A stretch of 64,000 nucleotides of DNA from Holophagaceae bacterium (GCA_009783055.1 WRHW01000003.1:1-64000), one strand, 5' to 3'; positions 53,497-63,434 are shown, counted from the first letter of the stretch. The notes: generated by a model from the letters alone, not told the origin. Translations and numbers: made by a program.

Positions 53497-56400
53497 TTAG
53501 ATTAGTGCTTCTGCCTCTTTCAGTTGTACGCTCACCAGTCGGCTAATACCTTTTTCTTCCATAGTTACCCCATACAATGTATCAGCGGCTATCATAGTTG
53601 GTTTTTGGTGAGTAATAACTATAAATTGTGTGTTGCCCTTCATGCTGTTTACCAGATCTGCGAAGCGGGCTACATTGGCTTCATCCAGAGGCGCATCCAC
53701 TTCATCGAGGACACAAAATGGGCTAGGCTTGAAATGAAAAATGGCGAATAACAAGGATATTGCCGTCAACGCTTTTTCGCCTCCAGACAGAAGGCTTAAA
53801 ACTTTGGCCGTTTTTCCGGGAGGCTGAGCAGTGATTTCGATTCCACACTCCAGAATATCTTTTGGGTCTTGGAGGCTCAGGTGTGCGCTACCGCCTCCGA
53901 ACACCTGCCTAAATACTTCCTGGAACTTTATGTTAATGAAGTCAAATGCCTCGCGGAATCTCTCTTCGCTAGTGGAATTATAGTCCTTAATGGCTGTTTC
54001 CAGGTCTGTTATAGATTCCAAAACATCTGCCCGTTGTTCGTTTTTATAATTTAGTTCGTTTTCTACTTCTTCAAGTTCCTCAATGGCAAATGGATTGACG
54101 CTCCCCAAATCCTGCCTACGATTTTCTAGTTCGCTTAAACGGGTTTCATGAACCAACCCGCCCTGCTCCCAAGCCTCTTTTTCCTCTGCAGTAATTGAAT
54201 TTAGGAAGTCTGGAAGAGAAAGCTCTAATGCCAACTCAATTTCTTTTGCGATAGTATCTCGATTGCCTCTAATTTCGGCATCCTTTACTTTGGCATCTGT
54301 ATATAGTTCCCATGCGTTTTTCAGGGCTTCTTGCAGCTCTCTATCCCCAATTTCCAGTAAGCGTAAATTTTCTTCTGAAACGGTAATTTTCTTCTGGAAA
54401 TCGGCCAAGGCCTTGGATGACTTGTCTCTTTCAACCAAAAATCCTTGGATAGCTCGCTCTATTTCCGCCATTCGATTAATTGATGATTCCTTTCGCCCTT
54501 CGGCCTGCTGGAGTTCATCGCAAAGACGTTTTTTTTCTGCTTCGGAATTGAATGCCGCTCGTTTTTTGTGTTGTAGTTGCTGATCTACCGAATCTCTTTC
54601 AGACCAAGCTATGGCTTTTTTTGCATGGGATTCTACCTGAAATTCCCGCCGCTCCTCAAGGCAGTGTTGAGCCTCGGACAGCTTTTGCTCGGTGCAAAGA
54701 ATTTCTTTGTTTATAGCGTCTTCGTCACTGCTAGGTTGCCCCTTGTCTATTTCATTGATCTGTTCGGACAGCTTCGCCTTTTCCAGCTCAAATGTTTCCC
54801 ACTGAACATCTGCACGCTGTTGCGCAGTTTCTATTTCTTTTATCTGAGATTGGACAGACTTCTGTTGCCCCGCCAAATCTTCCAGCAAGCGTTTGGCAGA
54901 CGATCGGTCATCCTCCATTTCTCTGAGGCGTTCCTGAGCCTCTCCCGCATTATGAGTAAGCGTCTTTTTTAGTGCTTCACAGGCTTCTAGCTTGTCTAAA
55001 AGAACCTCTCGCTCGGCTTTGGAACCATCAAGTTCTGCTTTGATCTTTATGGGAGATGCAACTGGGGGCTCTATGCCAACCAGAATTGGTCCAAAGGGAA
55101 GCTTGATGAATGAGGGCGAGATAAACGCCATGTCCGGGTGGGCATCAACCAATCCCTTGAACTTTTCATCAGAGCACCTGAATACACGCACTAGTAAACC
55201 TGCCAACACTTTTGGGGTCTTTTTTTTCCAGCGTATAGACTCGAAGAGTGACACTGTATGCGGTGGTTGCACAACGCTTGTTTTATCGGAGTCGGTAGAA
55301 ACCATCAGTTGCCCTGGTAATTGTTTTAATGTTTGGCTATCTATTTTCCAGGAAACAGTCTGTATCCAGCTACCAAGCACCCGCTCTAGGTCGGGACGAG
55401 CCTCGTCATCAATTTCGAGAGAGTCTACTAATGAAGTTGGAGTAATGCCTCTTTCACCCAGCCATTTGATGGATTCTTCAAAGTCTGAGGCACTCTGGGC
55501 AGTTTTGAGGGCATCTGACAGTTGGCGAATTTGCAATTCTGTAGCATTTAGGTTGCCTTCTGTTTCGCGCCATTCTCGCTCACAGGCCGCCAATGATTCA
55601 TTGGCATCGCTACGCACTCCTGCTTGCACAGTGGTAGCCTCTTCGATTTCAGAAAATCTTTCCTCTGCACCCTCTAATTCCCTGGCAATGCGCCTTGATT
55701 TTTCCCTTAGGCCATCCAGCGCGGGTGCCCTACTGACTTCTTCGTCGTTTAGAGTCACCAAACGCCCTTCAAGCCTAGCGATTTCTCCAATAATAACTTG
55801 GCGGTCTCTCTGCTTTTGTGCCGCCGTTAGTATTGCCTCATCCCGCTTGCCCCTGAGATCTTTTAGGTCAGATTCGACTGACCGCAGTGCCCCCACTGCC
55901 AGAGCAACTCTCTCTTCTGCATTTTTATATTGAACTTCCTGCTCCTCCAGAGCTTGTTGTGCTTTTGTTAGTTTTTTTGCCAGCTCGTCCAGCTCTGACG
56001 TCCAGTCTCCCGTTTGGGAATTTAGGTCTATAAGTCGTTGTTTTGTTTGTTTTATGTCAAGCTCTGCGCTGTCATGCTTGTCTTTTTCAAAACCGCTACT
56101 TTGAGTCAATAGGCCGCGCTCCCTGTCAATTTCATCTATTTTCTTAATCTGTTTGGCATGGCCATCCCTCAATTTGGTGAGAGCCAAATTTTGCCCCTCA
56201 ACCTCGGATGCCTTTTCTGCCACCTGAGAAGTCAATTCAACTGTCCTTGATTCAAGGTCATCCAAATTTAGATCTACTTGTTCTCTTGCAACTACAAAAT
56301 CAAGTGCTTTACCGGTCAGCAGTATTCGCTTTGTATCTCTTATTTTATTGTCTAACTCTTTTGCCCGCCTTGTTTTGGCGGCCTGTCGCCTTAGCGAATC

Positions 56401-57006
56401 CTGTTGTTTGCCCTTTTCAAAAAGAATGTCATCCAGCCTTTGGAGATTCGCCCTCGTTTCCTCCAACCTCCGCTCGGTTTCTGCCCTTCTGACTTTGTAT
56501 TTAGTTATGCCGGCGGCTTCTTCCAGCAGTTGTCTGCGGTCTTTGGGCTTTGTGGAGAGTATTTGATCTATCTGCCCTTGTTGGATAAAAGAGTAGGCAC
56601 GGGTCCCCATCCCTGTATCCATTAGTAAATCCTGGATGTCTTTCAACCTACAATCATGGCCGTTAATTTTGTACTCGCTCCCTGAATCACGAAACAGACG
56701 GCGCGAAACAGTTATCTCGTTTGCCACATCAGGTCGAGAATGGTCAGGCATCTCAAGTACCAATTTGACTTCAGCCATCGCTGTGGGTCTTCTTTCGCTG
56801 GTTCCGGCAAATACTACGTCTGCCATCTCAGTGCCCCGCATGAGGCTAACCCGCTGTTCGCCCAAAACCCAGGCTAAAGCATCAGAAATATTTGATTTTC
56901 CGCATCCATTTGGGCCTACAACCGCCGTTAGCCCCCCTGGGAAGATCAACTTCTGGGTATCGGCAAAGGACTTAAATCCATTGATCTCTAGGGAAATGAG
57001 GCGCAT
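53497..57006 (-). CDS. smc: Chromosome segregation protein SMC
   Basis: An 1169-aa condensin ATPase. The N-terminal Walker A is GPNGCGKSNISDALAWVLGE. Long coiled coils (about 170-500 and 660-980) flank the hinge region (about 510-640). The C-terminal signature LLSGGEKALTAISLLFAIF and Walker B FCVLDEVDAPLDEAN complete the head. It works with ScpA/ScpB, not in the window. Length is typical. Confidence 0.96.
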   Translation of the reverse strand: MRLISLEINGFKSFADTQKLIFPGGLTAVVGPNGCGKSNISDALAWVLGEQRVSLMRGTEMADVVFAGTSERRPTAMAEVKLVLEMPDHSRPDVANEITVSRRLFRDSGSEYKINGHDCRLKDIQDLLMDTGMGTRAYSFIQQGQIDQILSTKPKDRRQLLEEAAGITKYKVRRAETERRLEETRANLQRLDDILFEKGKQQDSLRRQAAKTRRAKELDNKIRDTKRILLTGKALDFVVAREQVDLNLDDLESRTVELTSQVAEKASEVEGQNLALTKLRDGHAKQIKKIDEIDRERGLLTQSSGFEKDKHDSAELDIKQTKQRLIDLNSQTGDWTSELDELAKKLTKAQQALEEQEVQYKNAEERVALAVGALRSVESDLKDLRGKRDEAILTAAQKQRDRQVIIGEIARLEGRLVTLNDEEVSRAPALDGLREKSRRIARELEGAEERFSEIEEATTVQAGVRSDANESLAACEREWRETEGNLNATELQIRQLSDALKTAQSASDFEESIKWLGERGITPTSLVDSLEIDDEARPDLERVLGSWIQTVSWKIDSQTLKQLPGQLMVSTDSDKTSVVQPPHTVSLFESIRWKKKTPKVLAGLLVRVFRCSDEKFKGLVDAHPDMAFISPSFIKLPFGPILVGIEPPVASPIKIKAELDGSKAEREVLLDKLEACEALKKTLTHNAGEAQERLREMEDDRSSAKRLLEDLAGQQKSVQSQIKEIETAQQRADVQWETFELEKAKLSEQINEIDKGQPSSDEDAINKEILCTEQKLSEAQHCLEERREFQVESHAKKAIAWSERDSVDQQLQHKKRAAFNSEAEKKRLCDELQQAEGRKESSINRMAEIERAIQGFLVERDKSSKALADFQKKITVSEENLRLLEIGDRELQEALKNAWELYTDAKVKDAEIRGNRDTIAKEIELALELSLPDFLNSITAEEKEAWEQGGLVHETRLSELENRRQDLGSVNPFAIEELEEVENELNYKNEQRADVLESITDLETAIKDYNSTSEERFREAFDFINIKFQEVFRQVFGGGSAHLSLQDPKDILECGIEITAQPPGKTAKVLSLLSGGEKALTAISLLFAIFHFKPSPFCVLDEVDAPLDEANVARFADLVNSMKGNTQFIVITHQKPTMIAADTLYGVTMEEKGISRLVSVQLKEAEALI

Positions 57007-57092
57007 GTGTAATCTAACAGTATATAGCTTGGCATTTGCAGTGTGAAGCCCCTTTACACAAAAATATCGGGAACATTTATTCTATATACTCC

Positions 57093-57163
57093 ACTTCAAA
57101 GTGGAAGGGCTCAATTGTTGGGAAAAAAAATCCTTTAGCTCAATTCCTTTGGAGTTGAGCTAA
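57093..57163. other. Two hairpins in the smc-pilM divergent gap
   Basis: CCACTTCAAAGTGG (57093-57106) is self-complementary at its ends. TTAGCTCAA (57135-57143) pairs exactly with TTGAGCTAA (57155-57163). They lie in the 288-bp gap between divergent smc and the pilus genes and may be operators. Nothing else is recognised there. Confidence 0.4.
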
Positions 57164-57294
57164 TAAGAGTTACAATACTACTTTGCTACTGCATTTGGAG
57201 ATGACTTGTCTGACAATCTGAAAAACAAAAAACATTGGAACGAGCTACCCTCCCGTAAGGCTTTGCCATTGTATAGCTCTACAGAGGTTTTTCG

Positions 57295-58026
57295 ATGAAG
57301 CTGTTTTCTCTCAAGCCGTCCATTGGAAGTGTCGTCTGGATAGAACCAAACAAACTCGTTGCGGGAGGCAAAGTCATTACAACCACTGGCCTCCCTTCAG
57401 AAGACCAGTTGGCTCAGGCTCTGACTCATCTACCGGCAATGCCTACGAAGTGGATTATTGATGACAACATAGCCCCTTCTATGGTTGTAAAGGACATTGT
57501 AGAAATTCCAAAGGGGACCGAGGCACGGGAATCGTTTTTTAAGTGGAAATTTTCTCAGGCTCTCGCTATCGAAGGTAATTTTGCAGTACAAGGGTTATCT
57601 TTGGGAGAACAGGGATGGCTTTTATCCGGCATTCCCTTTGACCTTCAGGAAACATGGATTAATTTAGCCGCAAAAATGGGTCGTCCTCTTCATTTGCTGA
57701 TTCCTCGATGGCTTTGGCTTTACAACAGGGTTGCGCCCACAAGGGAAAAACCAGGGATGGTGCTTTCTTTGTTAAAGACGGTAGACGACAAATACACAGG
57801 GAGCATTGCCACTTGGAACCGTACGCTGTCTCTACTTCGTCAGTGGCCAGATGCCACAGAGATACCAAATTGGATATCAGATCGTATCGAACCCACTCTG
57901 GCATATCTCAATAGAGATAACAGAACTCCAGCAGAAATATTGATCTGGGGGCCGATGGATTGGCCAGTTGGAACCATCCCCCACAAAGTATTTCAGTCAG
58001 AAATTCCCAACCAAGAGGCTATCTGA
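57295..58026 (+). CDS. PilM-like type IV pilus assembly protein (divergent)
   Basis: A 243-aa protein, shorter than classical PilM (about 350 aa). Sequence similarity is weak; the call rests on position before PilN- and PilO-like genes and on an actin-like strand pattern (SVVWIEPNKLVAGGK). PilM lies in the cytoplasm and binds the PilN tail. AGAGGT precedes the ATG. The stop overlaps the next start (TGATG). Confidence 0.6.
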   Translation: MKLFSLKPSIGSVVWIEPNKLVAGGKVITTTGLPSEDQLAQALTHLPAMPTKWIIDDNIAPSMVVKDIVEIPKGTEARESFFKWKFSQALAIEGNFAVQGLSLGEQGWLLSGIPFDLQETWINLAAKMGRPLHLLIPRWLWLYNRVAPTREKPGMVLSLLKTVDDKYTGSIATWNRTLSLLRQWPDATEIPNWISDRIEPTLAYLNRDNRTPAEILIWGPMDWPVGTIPHKVFQSEIPNQEAI

Positions 58027-58823
58027 TGGGCATTCCGACAATCAAGCTAAACTTAGCCCCACCTCCAACGCTGTGGCGACTACATCACAGCATTATCGCA
58101 TGGATAGTTTTTGCAATTGGCACTGTAGGGTTAAGCATCTCAATTATTGCTACTCTAAAGGCTTATAGAGAAGCCGACATAGCAGGACAAAGGACAGTTG
58201 CAATTACGGAACAGGCCAGGACAGCTCAACGGCAACAAACTTTGATAATGAATGAACTCAGGGAAATCAAAGTTGAACAGGAAATGCCGCGATGGAGACT
58301 AGCAGAGCGCATTTTGATGGAACGTGCCCTTCCGTGGTCAAGAATCACTGCCGAGCTAGAGCGTAGCCTTGTACAGGATGTGCGGATAAAAAGCATTCAG
58401 CGCACACGTGGCAATGACCAAACCGTGCAACTAAAGCTGAGAGGCGAATCAAGAAATACGGATGCCGAGACTGATTTTATTGAGTCGTTAAAGGAAAATT
58501 TTGCATTTGCCCAAGTCATTCTCGAAAAAGAATCTGAATTAACAAATTCTCGCGGAGCTATTGAATTTGATTATTCTCTCCTCCTAAATACAGAACCACC
58601 AGAGTACGAGCTTCTGCCAAAATATGGTCCGGAACCAAATTCTACTCGTAGATCGGCCAGAGGCTCTGCCACAGCTGAATCAAGTCCAGTAACACAGGCG
58701 CAACCACAGGAAAACGTTTCACCACCAACAACACAGACTCCACCAGCAACAACTACTGGCACAACACAGCAACAACGTAGTGCACAACGCCGCACAATTC
58801 CAGGAAGTGGAGCGTCAAGATGA
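58026..58823 (+). CDS. PilN-like type IV pilus assembly protein
   Basis: A 265-aa inner-membrane protein. The N-terminal tail IPTIKLNLAPPP resembles the PilN motif that binds PilM. One membrane helix (SIIAWIVFAIGTVGLSISII), a coiled coil, and a periplasmic domain follow. The C-terminal 60 residues are Pro/Thr/Gln-rich and low complexity. ATG at 58026 is set by overlap with the preceding stop; 4-bp overlap follows with the next gene. Confidence 0.75.
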   Translation: MGIPTIKLNLAPPPTLWRLHHSIIAWIVFAIGTVGLSISIIATLKAYREADIAGQRTVAITEQARTAQRQQTLIMNELREIKVEQEMPRWRLAERILMERALPWSRITAELERSLVQDVRIKSIQRTRGNDQTVQLKLRGESRNTDAETDFIESLKENFAFAQVILEKESELTNSRGAIEFDYSLLLNTEPPEYELLPKYGPEPNSTRRSARGSATAESSPVTQAQPQENVSPPTTQTPPATTTGTTQQQRSAQRRTIPGSGASR

Positions 58824-59410
58824 ACGCCAATATGAGGTCTAGCTCACACCGCCTCTGGCTTGGCATTGGGCTTGCCGTATTGTCAGTATTAATTGCGTTT
58901 TTTCTTCTACCGGATGCCTCCGGTAGAGCAACTAAAGAGAGGAAGTCTGCCCAAGATGCCCAAGCAAACTTAGAACGCCAACTATTAGAATTGTCTGATT
59001 ATCAAGACATATTAGATAGACTTCAAGCTGGACGAAACCGCATCGCAGACCTAGAAAGACACATGCCAAAAGGCAATATCGATGACCTTCAGCACAGCCT
59101 TCGGCTCACACTGTATAAAATTGCAAATGAGTCGGGTATTAAGTTACCAAATATTAAATATGGGCTTCCAAATAAGGATGGTTCAAAAAACACAGGGATA
59201 GAAAGCATTGATGTGGAGTTTACAGCTTTAGGCGTATATCAAAACCTAAAGGTCTTCATGCTTGCACTAGAAGGTAGTGGTCAGCCTTTTGGAGTTTCAT
59301 CGGTCAAACTCGATGAAAGCCCTGAAGGCGGAAGATTATCTGTTACTCTGCGAGCTTTCAGGCACAGTACAAATCCTGATTCGCAACTCCCAATCGAGGA
59401 GGCAACATAA
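58820..59410 (+). CDS. PilO-like type IV pilus assembly protein
   Basis: A 196-aa bitopic protein: membrane helix (GLAVLSVLIAFFLLP), coiled coil and a ferredoxin-like periplasmic domain (IESIDVEFTALGVYQNLKVF, then MLALEGSGQPFGVSSVKL), the PilO pattern. It pairs with PilN in the alignment complex. Overlaps its neighbours at both ends. Confidence 0.78.
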   Translation: MNANMRSSSHRLWLGIGLAVLSVLIAFFLLPDASGRATKERKSAQDAQANLERQLLELSDYQDILDRLQAGRNRIADLERHMPKGNIDDLQHSLRLTLYKIANESGIKLPNIKYGLPNKDGSKNTGIESIDVEFTALGVYQNLKVFMLALEGSGQPFGVSSVKLDESPEGGRLSVTLRAFRHSTNPDSQLPIEEAT

Positions 59411-60108
59411 TGAAAACAGAACAAAATAACGGGAGTACCTCCAAAATATGGTTGCAGGAATTAAAGACAAATAAAAAAACTCAGGGCGCAATGGTGATGT
59501 TTTTTCTCGTGGTTAGCTATCTTGGATATGAGTTGTTTGCACCAAACGCAAGTAGCCCCGCAAAAAAACGACCAAACAATACGCAACGGAGCTATTCTAG
59601 CCAACCCTTGGAAGATGCTCAAATAACGGCTATCCAAAGATTGCCGAATCTGTCGCGGCTTGACAAGGCTGGCGAACTCCCTAGCGAAGACCGTATGTAT
59701 CGAGACCTTTTTCGGTTTGATGCCCCGCCTCCGCCACCTCCCCCACCAAAACCTGTAGTAGTGCCTCCGCCAAAACCGCCACCTACGCCAGAAGAAATTG
59801 CCGCGGCAGAGCGTAAGGCCGCTATGGACAGAGAAGTCCGTGGACAACCTTCGGCTTTCCAAATGATTGCAGTAGTGCAAGGGTTTACAGGCCCCTTAAA
59901 GGGTGCTTTCAAGAAAGATAAAGAAGATGAAATCCATTTTTTCATTATTGGCGATGAGGCAACACCGAGTTGGGTTCTCGCGGCACTCAACGAAGATGAA
60001 GCTAGTTTTCAAAACACCAAATTCGAGGAACTGAAATATAGCATAAAGGTGCAAACCACTAGACCAGGTCAGTCCTCAAATCAGCGCCAAGCTTCAAACT
60101 TGTTTTAA
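59410..60108 (+). CDS. PilP-like pilus periplasmic protein with proline-rich linker
   Basis: A 232-aa protein with an N-terminal membrane helix (GAMVMFFLVVSYLGYELFA), then a proline-rich linker (PPPPPPPPKPVVVPPPKPPP) and a small C-terminal beta domain. The layout is like PilP or GspC, which join the inner-membrane complex to the secretin. Unlike classical PilP no lipobox is visible. Overlaps the previous stop by one base. Confidence 0.65.
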   Translation: MKTEQNNGSTSKIWLQELKTNKKTQGAMVMFFLVVSYLGYELFAPNASSPAKKRPNNTQRSYSSQPLEDAQITAIQRLPNLSRLDKAGELPSEDRMYRDLFRFDAPPPPPPPPKPVVVPPPKPPPTPEEIAAAERKAAMDREVRGQPSAFQMIAVVQGFTGPLKGAFKKDKEDEIHFFIIGDEATPSWVLAALNEDEASFQNTKFEELKYSIKVQTTRPGQSSNQRQASNLF

Positions 60109-60135
60109 TTCGTAATACCAACAAAAGGTTTTACT

Positions 60136-62529
60136 ATGCTACTTAAACTACAAAAGCCACTGTTTCCAATCACAGCTCTCGTTGCAATCCTTGTTGCTTC
60201 GACAGGATGCACCTTGCACAGAGCCAATAAGGCCTTTGATGAGGGTAAATATGAAGAAGCCGCAAGAGCTTATTCAAGAGTAATCCAGCAAAGCCCCAGC
60301 AACACTAAAGCCAAAATGGGCTACCGGCGTTCAGCGACGCTAGCATCGGAAATGCACCTTCTTAATGCAAAAGATGCTGAGCGGGAGGGCAACCTAGATG
60401 CTGTTCAGGAAGAAGTATTAATGGCTCTCAAGTTTGACCCAACTAATTCATTTGCTCTAGAATGGCTTGCGGCCATTGAAGAGGCAAAAGCTGAACTACT
60501 TGAGAATCCAGATGAAGACTTGAAGTCAATTAGAGACAGGGTTGAAAGTGAATCAGTGATTAGGCTTGCAACCACTGAACCCATTTTGAAACAGTTCCGA
60601 ATCAATAACCAACCAATAAAAGATGTTTTTGGGGTCCTAGAAAAACATTTTGGAATTTCTTTCATTTTTCATGGCGGTTTTGATTCTCAATCTGGAGGTC
60701 AAGGGGTAACTTTCAAAATGGAAGATGCCCCACTCGAGCGAATATTAGATACTCTGGCACTCCAAAACGATTTATTTTACAGATACATTGACACCAAGAC
60801 CGTAATGGTATTCAAAGGTGGTTCTAATGCCGCACAAAGGGCAGAATTAGAAAACCAGCAATTTAAACCAATATACCTAGATAATGCCAAACCACAGGAT
60901 ATTAACGCCACTCTACGAGCACTGATTGGTGCTGGGACAGCACAAAGGATTCAGCTAACACCGGATAACAGGCTAAACGCTATCATCGTTAAAGGACGCC
61001 CAAGCGACATCAAATTCATCACTTACCTAGTACAACGCCTCGATAAAGCCAAAGCCGAGGTTATGGTATATATTGAATTACTTGAAGTTACTGAAAATAG
61101 CATGGAACAATATGGCTTGATGCCCATAATGCAGATAGGTGGCGATGGCATTTATAAAATTGGGGCTACTATTGACAACTCCGGCGGACCAAACATCAAC
61201 AAAGGCGGTATCAGAATTAGCAAGAATGATATCAGATACTTGTTCCCTAACATCCAACTCGATGCCTTAAAAACCAGTGGTGAAGCCAAAATGACTGCCA
61301 CCCAAACCATGCGCATACTCTCTGATGCCTCTGCCGATTTTAACTTTGGCGACAAAGTATCTAGGCTTACAGGTGTAGGAGGCTATGGCAACCAGTCAAA
61401 TACAAATCAAATACCCAATCAATACAACCCCTACGGCAATATGCCCATGAATAACTACTCTGACACGGAGGTTGGCGTTAAGGCCACCATCGTCCCAAGA
61501 GTCCACCATAATGGGGAAATAACTTTAGATATTAAAGCGGAAGTTTCCAACTTAAAACCAGGAAACGACCCTGATAGACCGGATATTGGGCAACGCAGGC
61601 TCACAACCGAAGTCAGGGCACAAAATGGCGAAACAATCATATTCGGTGGCCTGTTAAGGGAAGATGAGGTTAAAAGCAAGAGAGGAGTTTGGGGCATCCA
61701 TGATATTCCCCTCCTTGGCAAGATGCTTGGAAACAACAAAAAAGAGTCGTCTAGAACAAATGTATTGCTAACTATTCGACCTGTGATCGTTAGGAGACCA
61801 GATTTGCGCGAAGCAGACTTCCGCGCTTTTGACCCTGATTTTACCGCGCTATTGGAAGAAATGGAGGCAGAAGAAAAGCTAAAACGCCAGGCAGAAGCAA
61901 GAGAAAAAGTAAGATTGGAAGCTGAAGCTCTGGCCGCGGCAGAAGCAAAAAAACAAGCAGAAGCTGAAGCATTAGCAGAAGCCCAACGCAAGCAAGCAGA
62001 GCCAACATCTGGCACGCCACCTGATTCCAAAGATACCAAACCGGAACCAGTGCCAAACGCTGTGCGTCCCACACCAGTAGTACCAGAAAAAACAGAAATC
62101 GCCGATGAAGTACCGCCTCCAAGGCAACCTGCCTCTTCAGAATTAGTTTTCTTTCTGATGCCAATCACAAGCCAACTATCAGTTGGAGACAGGCACCAAA
62201 TTAATATGATGGTAAGCGGTGGCAAAGGTGTCACCTCCGGTGAGCTTGCTTTCAGGATCGACCCAAAACTAAAAATTCATAGTATTTCCGGCTCAGATTT
62301 CCTCTCGATGGATGGTGGAACTCTCACATTTGAGCCACAACAAGACGGCCTAGTCATGGTTAAATTCAAAAAAGAGACAGCAAAGACCGATAGTGGCATA
62401 CTGCTCCGAATTGACCTAGAAGCTATTGATAAAGGAAATGCCGCTATATATGTCGATGGGTATAAGTGCTTTGTGGGCGAAAATCCCATATCTGCCCAGA
62501 TCAATAACGCAATGGTAGAAATCGATTGA
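60136..62529 (+). CDS. Secretin (PilQ/GspD type) with TPR and cohesin-like domains
   Basis: A 797-aa outer-membrane channel. Signal peptide with a lipobox-like STGC (Cys25), TPR-like repeats (about 30-115), secretin N-domains (FRINNQPIKDVFGVLEKHFG and LNAIIVKGRPSDIKFI), then the secretin core ending GETIIFGGLLREDEVKSKRG and PLLGKMLGNNKK. A charged Ala/Glu coiled linker leads to a C-terminal domain of about 120 aa with cohesin-like features (KGVTSGELAFRIDPKL, GILLRIDLEAIDKGNAAI). It lets pilus or type II secretion substrates cross the outer membrane. Confidence 0.9.
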   Translation: MLLKLQKPLFPITALVAILVASTGCTLHRANKAFDEGKYEEAARAYSRVIQQSPSNTKAKMGYRRSATLASEMHLLNAKDAEREGNLDAVQEEVLMALKFDPTNSFALEWLAAIEEAKAELLENPDEDLKSIRDRVESESVIRLATTEPILKQFRINNQPIKDVFGVLEKHFGISFIFHGGFDSQSGGQGVTFKMEDAPLERILDTLALQNDLFYRYIDTKTVMVFKGGSNAAQRAELENQQFKPIYLDNAKPQDINATLRALIGAGTAQRIQLTPDNRLNAIIVKGRPSDIKFITYLVQRLDKAKAEVMVYIELLEVTENSMEQYGLMPIMQIGGDGIYKIGATIDNSGGPNINKGGIRISKNDIRYLFPNIQLDALKTSGEAKMTATQTMRILSDASADFNFGDKVSRLTGVGGYGNQSNTNQIPNQYNPYGNMPMNNYSDTEVGVKATIVPRVHHNGEITLDIKAEVSNLKPGNDPDRPDIGQRRLTTEVRAQNGETIIFGGLLREDEVKSKRGVWGIHDIPLLGKMLGNNKKESSRTNVLLTIRPVIVRRPDLREADFRAFDPDFTALLEEMEAEEKLKRQAEAREKVRLEAEALAAAEAKKQAEAEALAEAQRKQAEPTSGTPPDSKDTKPEPVPNAVRPTPVVPEKTEIADEVPPPRQPASSELVFFLMPITSQLSVGDRHQINMMVSGGKGVTSGELAFRIDPKLKIHSISGSDFLSMDGGTLTFEPQQDGLVMVKFKKETAKTDSGILLRIDLEAIDKGNAAIYVDGYKCFVGENPISAQINNAMVEID

Positions 62530-62530
62530 C

Positions 62531-63004
62531 ATGAATAAATGCTTTAGAATAAGACCCAAGCGTGGCTTTACACTTCTTGAGCTTCTTGTCACCGTCATGG
62601 TTTTATCGATTCTTTCGGCTGTAGCAATACCAGTGCTAAAAAATACCCAGCGTAGGAATAAGGAGATTGAATTATATCAAATCCTTCGACAGATGAGAGA
62701 AGCCATCGATAATTACAAAAGAGCAGTTGATACAGGTGTTATCAACCCTCCCCCGGCTGAAACCTTTGGATACCCTGAATCACTAGATATACTTGTTGAC
62801 GGCGCACCGAGTCGCTCTGGTGCTGGTGTGGTGCGTTTTCTACGCAAAATTCCGACAGACCCCATCACTGGAAAAGCCGAATGGAAACTGAGATCGATCA
62901 ACGATGATGCAAACACAAATACTTGGGGAGGAGGAAGCGTTTTCGATATCCATAGTGCCGCTACAGGCTCAGGGCTAAATGGCGTTCCCTATAAAGAATG
63001 GTAG
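62531..63004 (+). CDS. Type II secretion/type IV pseudopilin (GspG-like)
   Basis: A 157-aa prepilin: short basic leader, cleavage motif RGFTLLELLV with Glu5 and a hydrophobic helix (VTVMVLSILSAVAIPVL). The C-terminal DPITGKAEW and DIHSAA stretches fit the GspG major-pseudopilin type. A prepilin peptidase must be elsewhere. It is the last gene of the pilus unit, and starts one base after the secretin stop. Confidence 0.87.
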   Translation: MNKCFRIRPKRGFTLLELLVTVMVLSILSAVAIPVLKNTQRRNKEIELYQILRQMREAIDNYKRAVDTGVINPPPAETFGYPESLDILVDGAPSRSGAGVVRFLRKIPTDPITGKAEWKLRSINDDANTNTWGGGSVFDIHSAATGSGLNGVPYKEW

Positions 63005-63070
63005 TCGCAACAGCAATTCATGGCAGTAATAAATACACTTAATAGCAAGCATAAATGCCAAAGTTTACCC

Positions 63071-63099
63071 TTGACCTCCCCTAGTAGTTACGGTAGTCT
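63071..63099 (+). promoter_or_regulatory. Candidate promoter of tRNA-Leu
   Basis: TTGACC (63071-63076), 17-bp spacer, TAGTCT (63094-63099), 41 bp before the tRNA. The -35 is good, the -10 weak. Confidence 0.4.
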
Positions 63100-63140
63100 C
63101 ATATTTCTTGGATTTGTCTTCGGGCAGTCCGTCATTATTT

Positions 63141-63227
63141 GCGGATATGGCGGAATTGGTAGACGCGCTAGTTTCAGGTACTAGTGATCGCACGGTCGTG
63201 GGGGTTCGAGTCCCTTTATCCGCACCA
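63141..63227 (+). tRNA. tRNA-Leu (anticodon CAG)
   Basis: An 87-nt class II tRNA with long variable arm and encoded CCA. Acceptor GCGGATA pairs with TATCCGC. Anticodon stem CTAGT/ACTAG encloses TTCAGGT, giving CAG, which reads CTG. T-loop GGTTCGAGTCC is standard. Confidence 0.95.
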
Positions 63228-63260
63228 TGTATTCAGTTGAAATATTGCTGTTGAACCCTC

Positions 63261-63284
63261 TTCAGAACCCTAAGGGGTTTTGAA
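63261..63284. repeat. Palindromic hairpin, family C copy 2
   Basis: TTCAGAACCC (63261-63270) faces GGGTTTTGAA (63275-63284) with one wobble. Shares GGTTTTGAAACA with the copy at 17937. It lies 34 bp after tRNA-Leu and may be its terminator. Confidence 0.45.
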
Positions 63285-63400
63285 ACATCACGAGCGCTAA
63301 GCCCCTTTGTCAGGACTTGAGCGGAATGAGAGAGCATGATTACCGACTGATGACAATGTTAAGTGGAAAAGCTATAAACATGGTTTTGCAATTACCGCTA

Positions 63401-63428
63401 TTGTTTTTTTTAATTTTGAGGGTATAAT
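63401..63428 (+). promoter_or_regulatory. Promoter of rpsO
   Basis: TTGTTT (63401-63406), 16-bp spacer, perfect TATAAT (63423-63428). It predicts a leader of about 80 nt before rpsO. Confidence 0.6.
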
Positions 63429-63434
63429 TGAGGT

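Noticed and set aside
54992-55933. A 313-codon plus-strand frame inside smc
   Set aside because: Antisense shadow of the SMC coiled-coil coding region; Ser/Arg-rich with no recognisable domain.
61455-62234. A 259-codon minus-strand frame inside the secretin gene
   Set aside because: Antisense shadow of a low-complexity Ala/Glu region.
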